A stretch of DNA of 64,000 bases from Methanobacteriota archaeon. GTDB lineage: Archaea > Halobacteriota > Methanosarcinia > Methanosarcinales > Methanosarcinaceae. The DNA is taken from NCBI GenBank assembly GCA_023399215.1, contig JAEWQJ010000037.1, positions 1 to 64,000 of the forward strand, given 5' to 3'. Shown piece after piece: positions 54,404 through 61,625 of the stretch (position 1 is the stretch's first letter; each line of letters starts with the position of its first letter). Both the position numbers and the translations under genes were made by a program. The notes under the pieces are model-generated. The model was given only the letters and a program-made list of their open reading frames with translations. It was not told the origin of the DNA and ran no database searches.

Positions 54404-54515
54404 AAAATTAATTCAGAAAATTAATTCAGAAAGTTAATTCAGAAAGTTAATTCAGAAAGTTAATTCAGGAAAGTTAATTCAGGAAAGTTAATTCAGAAAG
54501 TTAATTTTGAAGAAT
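54404..54515. repeat. 13-14-bp tandem repeat after metX, about 8 copies
   Basis: AAAGTTAATTCAG and 14-bp variants (GAAAGTTAATTCAG) run head to tail from a few bases after the metX stop codon. Confidence 0.92.
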
Positions 54516-55020
54516 CAAAGGATTCAAAGTCCTAATTCTTTTTTCCACAACACTGCAATCGTGTTGAAAAGATAAATTATTTTTTTCGGCTATGGATATT
54601 ATTTTTTTTGAGTTAGCTTTGCATGTTAGCTTTGTAAGTTCATTTTGTAAATTATATTCTGCAAGCTAATTTTTATATATTATTCTTTGCAAATTGATTT
54701 TTAGTATCCTCTTCAAATTTAATGGGCTTTCAACTACAGAAAAATATAATAGTTGTTCTGTTTTCCTTTATCATATCTTGGAGTAAAAATGGAACTTGAA
54801 GCCTTAAAACAATAGCTATCTTCACTGGATATCAATCCGGATGAAATCCTACAATTTTTAATCCATTTTTGTTTAATATCTCTCCCATATTGCTGAAACA
54901 TGACTACTAAGTCAAGCCGTATACTTACTTTTTTCAATTAAAACAGCGATTTAAGGCCCCGAATATTTTCTTTCATTTGCAGACTTTTATTGTTAGAATT
55001 CCGGATTCTTCGTAGATATA
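54516..55020. other. AT-rich gap with one repeat end
   Basis: No gene is seen. 54704-54725 matches the left end of the element at 7325. The rest is AT-rich DNA leading to the promoter of the first zinc-ribbon gene. Confidence 0.5.
54704..54725. repeat. Solo end of the 207-bp TIR element
   Basis: GTATCCTCTTCAAATTTAAT matches the left end of the element at 7325-7531, and similarity continues for another 20 bp (GGCTTTCAACTACAGAAAAA). No right end follows within 250 bp. Confidence 0.55.
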
Positions 55021-55179
55021 TTTATATAAGATAAGAGCTTGGGACATATTGGCAGTAAAAATAAAGAGTCATATAATCTGTTATTAAAAACTTCACTTTT
55101 GTTTTTAATAAAAGAATGTATAGATCTTATTTTTATAGCAACCTAGACTATATCCGGTATAAGTGGAGGTGAAACGAAA
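55021..55179 (+). promoter_or_regulatory. Conserved promoter-leader, copy 1
   Basis: A TATA box (TTTATATAAG, 55021) lies about 156 nt before the ATG. The leader carries AAAATAAAGAG, then ATATAATCTG and the perfect 11-bp stem TTATTAAAAAC / GTTTTTAATAA (55081-55091 with 55101-55111). A small stem CCG..TGG sits next to the GGAGGTGA ribosome binding site. The same order occurs before the other three zinc-ribbon copies. Confidence 0.75.
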
Positions 55180-55401
55180 ATGAGTTTTAATGACAGAGGG
55201 AACTCTTTCAGGGGAAGAGATAGCAACCGGGGAAACAGAGACAACAATCGCGGAGGTTTCAGAGGTGGCAACAGCGGCCCCAGAGAAATGTATCCCGCAG
55301 TTTGTTCTGACTGTGGTACAGAGACCCAGGTTCCATTCAAGCCAGCTGAAGGAAGACCGGTTTACTGCAGAGACTGCCTACCAAACCACAGAAAGTTCTA
55401 A
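55180..55401 (+). CDS. RG-rich zinc-ribbon protein (CxxC-x17-CxxC), copy 1
   Basis: The 73-aa product starts MSFNDRGNSFRGRDSNRGNR, continues with RGG/GGN-type residues up to about residue 33, and ends with a zinc ribbon CSDCG...YCRDCLPNHRKF with exactly 17 residues between the CxxC pairs. RG-rich tails usually bind RNA and the ribbon likely binds zinc (family knowledge), so an RNA-binding or ribosome-associated role is probable but unproven. GGAGGTGA is 8 nt before the ATG. Three further copies follow downstream, interleaved with aIF1A genes. Confidence 0.88.
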   Translation: MSFNDRGNSFRGRDSNRGNRDNNRGGFRGGNSGPREMYPAVCSDCGTETQVPFKPAEGRPVYCRDCLPNHRKF

Positions 55402-55440
55402 ATTCAGAAATTCCAGAATTTTCAATTTCAATTCTATCAC

Positions 55441-55469
55441 TGGAAACTCTCCTGTACAGGGGGTTTCCA
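55441..55469 (+). terminator. Hairpin after zinc-ribbon copy 1
   Basis: TGGAAAC pairs with GTTTCCA, and the palindrome CCTGTACAGG forms the upper stem. T-rich DNA follows, which fits a transcription terminator. Confidence 0.65.
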
Positions 55470-55594
55470 AACTCCTTTTATTCTTCAAATTCCCTTTATT
55501 CTTTAAACTCCCTTTATTCTTTAAACTCCCTTTATTCTTCAAACTCCCTTTATTCTTCAAACTCTTTTTATTCTTCAAACTCCCTTTATTCTTT
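55470..55594. repeat. 18-bp tandem repeat, about 7 copies
   Basis: CTCCCTTTATTCTTTAAA and variants run directly after the copy-1 terminator. Confidence 0.9.
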
Positions 55595-55670
55595 ATATAT
55601 AATCTTCATACCAGGATCTTTTCTCTTTGAGGGACTCGCTTCTATTTTTTTCGGTTAGTATTGGATTAAT

Positions 55671-55822
55671 CTTATATAACATGGAAGTGGTTATATATTC
55701 AGTAAAAATAATGAGACATATAATCTGTTATTAAAAACTCCATTTTTGTTTTTAAATAATAAGTTATATCTGATCATGTTTTTATCGAACATACGTATCA
55801 CTATAAGTGGAGGTGAACGAAA
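55671..55822 (+). promoter_or_regulatory. Conserved promoter-leader, copy 2
   Basis: CTTATATAAC is the TATA. The leader has AAAAATAATGAG, ACATATAATCTGTTATTAAA and a stem TTAAAAAC / GTTTTTAA. The small stem near the ribosome binding site is CACT-ATA-AGTG, then GAGGTGAA. Stem bases differ from copy 1 but still pair. Confidence 0.75.
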
Positions 55823-56029
55823 ATGGGTTTTAATGACAGAGGAAATTCCTACCGTGGTGGCAACCGAAATAGCGGCCGCGGTGGTTTCAGAGGCGGTAAC
55901 AGCGGCCCCAGAGAAATGCACAAGGTTATCTGTTCTGACTGCGGGGTTGAGACTGAGGTTCCATTCAAACCGACTGAAGGACGGCCGGTTTATTGCAGGG
56001 ATTGCCTTCCTAACCACAGGAAGTTTTAA
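55823..56029 (+). CDS. RG-rich zinc-ribbon protein, copy 2
   Basis: This 68-aa paralogue reads MGFNDRGNSYRGGNRNSGRG, then GGFRGGNSGPREMHKVICSDCG, with the second pair in YCRDCLPNHRKF. The 17-residue spacing is kept. The gene lies 420 bp downstream of copy 1, with its own TATA box and leader, and is followed by a hairpin and, 500 bp on, the first aIF1A gene. I infer the same RNA- and zinc-binding role as copy 1. Confidence 0.88.
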   Translation: MGFNDRGNSYRGGNRNSGRGGFRGGNSGPREMHKVICSDCGVETEVPFKPTEGRPVYCRDCLPNHRKF

Positions 56030-56060
56030 AATAAAACTTCTTAAGTAATACTCAATTAAA

Positions 56061-56085
56061 GTGTTGATTTGAAAAATCTCAACAC
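56061..56085 (+). terminator. Hairpin after zinc-ribbon copy 2
   Basis: GTGTTGA pairs with TCAACAC around an A/T-rich loop, 32 nt after the stop codon. A short T-run (ATTTTTAA) follows. Confidence 0.55.
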
Positions 56086-56446
56086 ATGTTCCATTTTTAA
56101 GCTGTGTCTTTACCTTATGACTGGTGAAGGATATCGGAACCCTGGATTTTATAAATCTTCATAATTTATTTGTTGAGTGGGATAAGTACTATTGCATGTG
56201 CTTTTTATAAATTGTTATTATCTAAAAAATGCCCTGACGGAAGTTTGAAGCAAACTCTCAGTGTAAACGAAAGAGTAACGCTAAAGAACATTTAAAAATA
56301 TTTAAGCTGGGAATATTTTCCTGAGGTTCAGGGTTTTTCCGAGATTTCAGATCTTTAAAGGGTTCTTTAATCCCTATCCATTTATGAACCTTAACATCAA
56401 ATTACATGAAGCATCCGTAGATACAGAAGCTTTGAAAAATCTGGCA
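56086..56446. other. Gap between zinc-ribbon copy 2 and aIF1A-1
   Basis: Nothing recognisable. The aIF1A-1 promoter should lie in its last part or in the following repeat. Confidence 0.4.
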
Positions 56447-56495
56447 TAATAAATATGACATATTAAAATATGACATAATAAAATATGACATGATA
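56447..56495. repeat. 15-bp tandem repeat, 3 copies, before aIF1A-1
   Basis: AAAATATGACATAAT is repeated about three times, 40-80 bp before the aIF1A-1 start. It may be part of the promoter or leader. Confidence 0.8.
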
Positions 56496-56530
56496 ACAGC
56501 AGATATAAACTAATAATAAGAGGAATTAAC

Positions 56531-56875
56531 CTGGCGAACTATAGAAGCAATATAAGAAAGAGAAAAGCAGGGACTAAAAGCTCAGTGCCTACTACTCAGG
56601 AAGTAACAAGAGTACGCACACCGCGTAGGGAAAATCACGAAGTTTTGGCAACAGTATCAAGTTTACTTGGTTCAAAAAGAGTCACATTGCAGTGTATGGA
56701 CGGTGTAGTCCGAATGGGCCGGATTCCCGGATCCAAAAATAAGAAAATGTGGATCCACGAGGGGGATGTAGTAATCGTCACTCCATGGGAGATTCAGGAT
56801 TCTAAAGCCGATGTGATCTGGAAGTATACAAGGCCCCAGGTTGAGTGGCTCGAGAGAAAAGGGTATCTCAAATAA
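56531..56875 (+). CDS. eif1A: Translation initiation factor aIF1A, copy 1 (CTG start)
   Basis: The 114-aa OB-fold protein helps initiator tRNA and mRNA binding on the small ribosomal subunit. The core LATVSSLLGSKRVTLQCMDGVVRMGRIPGSK...MWIHEGDVVIVTPWEI is typical. Alignment with copy 2 shows that the true N-terminus is (M)ANYRSNIRKRK, and the codon in front is CTG, 7 nt after GAGG. The first canonical start (GTG at 56585) would remove the conserved basic N-terminal tail. It follows two zinc-ribbon genes. Confidence 0.9.
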   Translation: MANYRSNIRKRKAGTKSSVPTTQEVTRVRTPRRENHEVLATVSSLLGSKRVTLQCMDGVVRMGRIPGSKNKKMWIHEGDVVIVTPWEIQDSKADVIWKYTRPQVEWLERKGYLK

Positions 56876-57276
56876 GTACCGAAATATTACCGTAAAACTT
56901 GATAAAACCAGCTGACTCTGATTGTGTTTCGGTTTTAACCAGTTTTCGGTTAACTTCTTACTCTCTTACATATTCCCTCTTCAAGTAATTACCTTTAATC
57001 TATTCAACTTACCTTTACTCTTTTTAACTCCATTTTAACTGTTTTAACTTGTTTTTAATCACCCAAAAGCCTTTATTTTTACCGGTTTCATTCAGCTCAC
57101 TAACTTAGTGTTTAACCTCTCTCGATTTTTCTCATCTGGATGATGGAGTTCGACTTACAACTGTAGTTTCTATCCGTAGTAAACTATCTGGATATAACTT
57201 TTTAAAAATTAGGCTAAATAGAGATAACTCTAAAGCGGTAAGCACTTTCGGCGAGATTTAGATTTTTATGAGTAAA
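56876..57276. other. Gap between aIF1A-1 and zinc-ribbon copy 3
   Basis: No gene is seen. T/C-rich stretches such as TTACTCTTTTTAACTCC and TAACTGTTTTAACTTG follow the aIF1A stop. Confidence 0.45.
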
Positions 57277-57428
57277 ACTTATATAATGTGATTGTATACT
57301 AAGAACATTAAAAATAAAGAGATGTATAATCTGTTATTAAAAACTAGTTTCTGTTTTTAATCAAAGAGCAATATACAACCTTATTTTTAAACTATGGACT
57401 ATCCGCTGTAAGCGGAGGTGAAAAGAAA
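57277..57428 (+). promoter_or_regulatory. Conserved promoter-leader, copy 3
   Basis: ACTTATATAAT is the TATA. The leader shows AAAAATAAAGAGATG, TATAATCTGTTATTAAAAAC paired with GTTTTTAAT, and the perfect small stem CCGC-TGTAA-GCGG, whose 3' side runs into the ribosome binding site GGAGGTGA. Confidence 0.78.
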
Positions 57429-57632
57429 ATGGCTTTTAATGACAGAGGAAATTCCTTCAGGGGAAGAGACAGCAACCGTGGAGGTTTCGGAGCTCCCAGG
57501 GAAATGTACAACGCAACCTGTTCTGATTGCGGTGCTGAAACTCAGGTACCTTTCAAGCCTGACCCTGACAGACCAGTCTACTGCAGAGACTGTCTTCCTA
57601 ACCACAGGAAACCCAGAGAAAACAGATATTAA
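57429..57632 (+). CDS. RG-rich zinc-ribbon protein, copy 3
   Basis: The 67-aa product starts MAFNDRGNSFRGRDSNRGGF, has a shorter RG region, then CSDCG...VYCRDCLPNHRK with 17 residues between pairs, and a slightly different C-terminus (PRENRY). It has its own leader and a strong terminator. It heads the second half of the duplicated region. Confidence 0.88.
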   Translation: MAFNDRGNSFRGRDSNRGGFGAPREMYNATCSDCGAETQVPFKPDPDRPVYCRDCLPNHRKPRENRY

Positions 57633-57669
57633 ATACTAAGTTCACTCAAAAAAATTTATTTTATAAATT

Positions 57670-57714
57670 GTCCGTTTCGTTTAGCTTGGGCAGACCAAAC
57701 GGACTCTCTTTTTT
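57670..57714 (+). terminator. Strong terminator after zinc-ribbon copy 3
   Basis: GTCCGTTT pairs with AAACGGAC and is followed by CTCTTTTTT. A clear stem plus T-run. Confidence 0.85.
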
Positions 57715-57831
57715 ATAATTCCATATTGGATAATATTTTTATTTGAACGACTATAATCTTCCCCGTAACTAATTTATGGATTTTAGATTCTTTTGTAACT
57801 TATTTAAATCAAGCCAACAAATTGCCACTTA

Positions 57832-57893
57832 TATTGATGTCTATTTCACGTATATTGATGTCTATTTCACGTATATTGATGTCTTTTTTTTGA
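57832..57893. repeat. 21-bp tandem repeat, 2.7 copies
   Basis: TATTGATGTCTATTTCACGT(A) is repeated perfectly, with a partial third unit, between copy 3 and copy 4. Confidence 0.9.
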
Positions 57894-57961
57894 ATAAGAT
57901 CTTTATTTCTTATCACTTATTTTGTATTTTTTGACTTCTCTAACTATTTATACACAGAAAG

Positions 57962-58113
57962 ATTTATATAAATAAATAACTACGAAGAAGCGGTTGAAAA
58001 TAAAGAGATGTACAATCTGTTATTAATAACTCCGTTTTTGTTTTATCGATAATTATATCCGATCATGTTTTTATCGAATACAGGTATCCGCTATAAACGG
58101 AAATAAAACAATA
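57962..58113 (+). promoter_or_regulatory. Conserved promoter-leader, copy 4 (decaying)
   Basis: ATTTATATAAA is the TATA. AAAATAAAGAGATG and ACAATCTGTTATTAATAACT are kept, but the long stem is broken. The small stem CCG..CGG remains while GGAGGTGA has become GGAAATAA, so the ribosome binding site is lost. Confidence 0.7.
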
Positions 58114-58315
58114 ATGGATTTTAACGACAAGGAAAATGGGTTTTTATGATGGAGGTTTCTTACGCGGCAGCAACCGAAACATTCACCGAGGAAGTTTCAG
58201 AGGCGGTAACAGCGGCCCCAGTGAAACGCACAAGGTTATCTGTTCTGACTACGAGGTTGAGACCGAAGTTCTATTCAAACAGACCAAAAGAAGGTCAGTT
58301 TATTGTATTGAATAA
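58114..58315 (+). pseudogene. Dead zinc-ribbon gene, copy 4
   Basis: The start MDFNDKENGF matches the family but stops at once (TGA). In another frame the rest is readable: GGFLRGSN..., RGSFRGGNSGP, HKVICSDYEVETEVLFKQ and SVYCIE then stop. Second cysteines of both zinc pairs are lost (CSDY and CIE-stop). It is closest to copy 2. This is a clear pseudogene. Confidence 0.88.
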
Positions 58316-58663
58316 ATTTTTAATCACAGAAAGCCCTAAATCGGATCTTAACTGTGTGTCAATATAAAGGATGAGTTGTTTTAAAATAATCCAAATTGAC
58401 ACTTAGCTTACTTTCGTTGATTATTCTCTTTGTTTTTACCTATTATTGTGGAGATTTCTTGGGAACCAAAAAACAGAACAAAAAATAACAACTTAATCAT
58501 AAAATTTAACCAAGTATCCCTAAAAATGTTAAAGATCTCTAAGGTAAAGATCTATAAATATATCCCGAAAGATGGAAAAACAAGCAGAACTGAGAATAAA
58601 ATCAGGGAAAGCCTGTTCAAAATTGAAATAGTTAAAATAAAAATCAGCATTGGAGGACTTAAT

Positions 58664-59011
58664 TTGGCTAATTACAGAAGCACTATCAGACACCGAAATT
58701 CAGGATCAAGAAAATCGGTTTCAGGAGATACTCATGAAGTAACAAGGGTACGCACTCCTCAAAAGGACAGAAACGAAGTCCTGGCAACAGTACTAAGTTT
58801 ACTTGGTTCTAAAAGAGTCACACTACAGTGTATGGACGGCGTGGTCCGAATGGGACGAATTCCTGGGTCCAAAAAAAAGAGAATGTGGATTCGCGAAGGT
58901 GATATAGTCATAGCAAACCCATGGGAAATTCAGAACTCCAAAGCCGACGTTATCTGGAAATATACAAGGCCCCAGATTGAATGGCTTGAAAGAAAAGGAT
59001 ACCTTAACTGA
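58664..59011 (+). CDS. eif1A: Translation initiation factor aIF1A, copy 2 (TTG start)
   Basis: The 115-aa product starts (M)ANYRSTIRHRNSGSRKSVSG, then DTHEVTRVRTPQKDRNEVLA and the OB-fold core shared with copy 1. The start is TTG with GGAGG 7 nt upstream. A longer upstream frame (to 58430) is Lys/Ile-rich, has no family character and is rejected. N-terminal tails and a few core residues differ between copies, so the two factors may have separate roles or expression. Confidence 0.93.
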   Translation: MANYRSTIRHRNSGSRKSVSGDTHEVTRVRTPQKDRNEVLATVLSLLGSKRVTLQCMDGVVRMGRIPGSKKKRMWIREGDIVIANPWEIQNSKADVIWKYTRPQIEWLERKGYLN

Positions 59012-59167
59012 TGAGGATGCCTGAAATACTTTATTCATTTAGATAGATAATTTTAATTTGCGATTCAATTAACCTGTGGCCAACCTCTGGTTTTGAAAAA
59101 TCAGGTTTAAAATCAGCAGGATATGAAACCACAAGCTCAAGAACCGCTTAAAATTTATAAGACTAAA

Positions 59168-59215
59168 TAAGCGCTTTTATTTCATTTTAACGCTTTATTT
59201 CACCTTAACGCTTTT
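59168..59215. repeat. About 18-bp tandem repeat, 2-3 copies
   Basis: AACGCTTTTATTTCATTTT and variants recur after the aIF1A-2 gene. A shorter direct repeat, GGTTCAGAATACCC, is doubled near 59290. Confidence 0.75.
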
Positions 59216-59453
59216 CTCCTCGTTTGTCGGGCCATAACAAGTGTTTATCGGAACTTCAATCTTCCTAAGGAAATGTTCATTTACTTGGTTCAGAATACCC
59301 GGTTCAGAATACCCGTGTCGGAGTAATAAGTTCACTTCAAATGATTTCTTATGAAATTTCAGGATTTTTACTTAGGGTCTTTTTTGGGCTTTTTAATCAT
59401 TCTCTGGTCTTTCCGATACCTCAATTGGTGGATTTTTGAAAAACGTTTTCCAA

Positions 59454-61088
59454 TCAGAACTTACATGTAAGCTTCCCCAATTCTATCGAAAAAGTTTCAT
59501 AGTTTACGGAATAGTCAATCGGACACTCAATAACTGCCACTTTATTCAAGGCAAAAGTGTTCTCTATAACTTCTGCAAGGTCATCGTCTTCCTTGATCCT
59601 GATACCCACAGCCCCGAAGCTCCTTGCAAAGAGTGAAAAATCAGGATTTCCATAGTCCAGCCCGAAATCCTCAAAATGCATTTTTTTCTGCTTCCACTTA
59701 ATAAAGCCGAAACCATTGTCATTAAGAATAAGGACAACAATAGGAATTTCATAGCGGATTGCGGTCTCAAGTTCCTGGCAGTTCATCATAAAACCTCCGT
59801 CCCCACAGATTGCAAGCACGCGGCGCTCCGGATGAAGAAGCTTTGCAGTAATCCCTGAAGGGAGACCTGCACCCATGGTTGCAAGGGCATTGTCAAGGAG
59901 CACGGTATTTGGGGCATAGGTCTTGTAAAGGCGAGCGAACCAGAGTTTATAAATCCCATTGTCCAGCGTGATTATGTCTTCTCTTCTCAGCACCTTTCTG
60001 ACACTCTGAACTACGGCTTGTGGGATAGGAGGGTAGCTTTTCCTGGCAATAGTATTTATTTTTTCCTTAATGAAATTCCTGGTGTGTTCAAAGATCGGAA
60101 ATTCCCGTTTATCCGAAATACTTGCAGCAAGTTCCCGGATTGAAGAAGCAATATCCCCTATGACTTCTACTGTGGGGTTAAAGTACCTGTCAGGCACGGA
60201 TTCCACAAAATCAATATTTATAATCTGTTTGTCCAGTGTACCGTTCCACAGGTATGGAGGATATTCGACTATATCATAACCAATAGTGATAATAAGGTCA
60301 GCCCCGTCAATTCCGCAATTAACATAGTCCCTTGCATGAATCCCTGTGGCAAAAAGACTGTAGCTGCAGTCATCAGGGACGACTCCTTTCCCCATCTGAG
60401 TATGCACCAGGTAGATGCCTGTCCGCTCGACAAAATTTTCGAGTTCCTCAGTGATCGCTTTTCGGTTTGCTCCTGAGGAGACTATGATCAGGGGATTTTT
60501 AGCTTCACAGATCATAGCCGCAGCTCTTTTTACAGCCTCAGGATCAGGGTAAGGAATTTTAATTTCGCTTCGCTTCTGCACTATCGCCTCAGTTTCTTCT
60601 TCAGCTATGTCTTCCGGAAGCTCAATGTGTATAGCTCCTGGCCTATCAGCTTCGGCATGTTTGAAGGCATTACGGATCACTGTAGGGATCATTCCCGGAT
60701 CGGTAATGGATACAGCCTTTTTGCAGAGAGGCTCCATCATTCTGACAGTGTTTACAAGCTGGAAACGGGCCTGCCAGTTGTCAGTCAAAGCCTTCTGTCC
60801 GGATATGGAAATAAGAGGTGCTCCTATAAGCTGTGCCTGGGCAACGCCTGTAACAAGATTTGTGGCTCCTGGTCCAAGTGTTGAAAAGCAGACTCCTGGC
60901 TTTCCGGTCAGCCTCCCATATGTTGCAGCCATAAATGCCGCAGCCTGTTCGTGTCTTGTTACGATCAGTTTGATTCTGGAAGTTCTCAGGGACTCAAGTA
61001 GGTCAAGGTTTTCCTCGCCTGGCAATCCAAATATATATTCAACGCCTTCTTCTTCAAGCTGGGCAACAAAAAGATCCGAAGCTTTCAT
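59454..61088 (-). CDS. Acetolactate synthase-like thiamine-diphosphate enzyme
   Basis: The 544-aa product has the TPP-enzyme order: N-terminal pyrimidine domain with the catalytic Glu in RHEQAAAFMA, the middle FAD/NAD-like domain, and the C-terminal GDGGFMMNCQELETAIRYEI...NDNGFGFIKWKQKK magnesium/TPP motif. The KWKQ..M.FEDFGLDYGNPDF stretch is closest to catabolic acetolactate synthases (AlsS/BudB), which join two pyruvates without FAD (family knowledge). No small regulatory subunit gene is adjacent, in line with that type. GGAG is 8 nt before the ATG. It is monocistronic. Confidence 0.88.
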   Translation of the reverse strand: MKASDLFVAQLEEEGVEYIFGLPGEENLDLLESLRTSRIKLIVTRHEQAAAFMAATYGRLTGKPGVCFSTLGPGATNLVTGVAQAQLIGAPLISISGQKALTDNWQARFQLVNTVRMMEPLCKKAVSITDPGMIPTVIRNAFKHAEADRPGAIHIELPEDIAEEETEAIVQKRSEIKIPYPDPEAVKRAAAMICEAKNPLIIVSSGANRKAITEELENFVERTGIYLVHTQMGKGVVPDDCSYSLFATGIHARDYVNCGIDGADLIITIGYDIVEYPPYLWNGTLDKQIINIDFVESVPDRYFNPTVEVIGDIASSIRELAASISDKREFPIFEHTRNFIKEKINTIARKSYPPIPQAVVQSVRKVLRREDIITLDNGIYKLWFARLYKTYAPNTVLLDNALATMGAGLPSGITAKLLHPERRVLAICGDGGFMMNCQELETAIRYEIPIVVLILNDNGFGFIKWKQKKMHFEDFGLDYGNPDFSLFARSFGAVGIRIKEDDDLAEVIENTFALNKVAVIECPIDYSVNYETFSIELGKLTCKF

Positions 61089-61625
61089 GAAAAAACTCCA
61101 ATATGGCTGTATGGCTATTTAAGCAGAATTTACCTTAGCGCAGATTTGTTTATTAAGCCTTGATTATGTTATTTGTTAAGCTTAATTGAGTTTACTGTTT
61201 AGGCGTGAACAGATCAGCTGGAATTTCTTCCTGTCCTTTCCACCAGATATCGATCTTTATCGCTAGTTTTTTATTTTCTATATGCTATGTTCATAGACCC
61301 AGATTTCAAGAAACTTACGAAAATCAATGAACTTTTTGTATATAGTGCGCTTGAAGCATTTTATATTTATAAGAGGAATTTAATTCATCTACAAGACCCA
61401 AACTTTACCTGTAGCAATAAACATCAAAACTAGCATCGGAGTAATTATTATATATAATTATGAATAAAAACAGCGCAGGGTTTATATATAAAGGAAAGGG
61501 GTACTTTTTTAGCACAATTATGATTATTATATAACAATTATTTTTTTAAGTTGAACTATTAGTAAACAGAATATATAGAGGTCAATTCATATTTATATGG
61601 TATTTCATTTATAGGAATCGAGACT
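61089..61625. other. AT-rich divergent promoter region
   Basis: No gene is seen. TTTATATATAAAG at 61480-61492 is a good TATA candidate, but it lies about 130 bp ahead of the acyltransferase gene. TATTTATATGGTAT near 61590 is closer. Confidence 0.45.

Noticed and set aside
55190..55630. 146-aa frame overlapping zinc-ribbon copy 1 and its downstream repeat
   Set aside because: Out of frame with the conserved zinc ribbon and ends in Phe/Leu runs from the 18-bp repeat.
58430..58663. N-terminal extension of aIF1A-2
   Set aside because: Lys/Ile-rich sequence unlike any aIF1A; GGAGG and the paralogue alignment place the start at TTG 58664.
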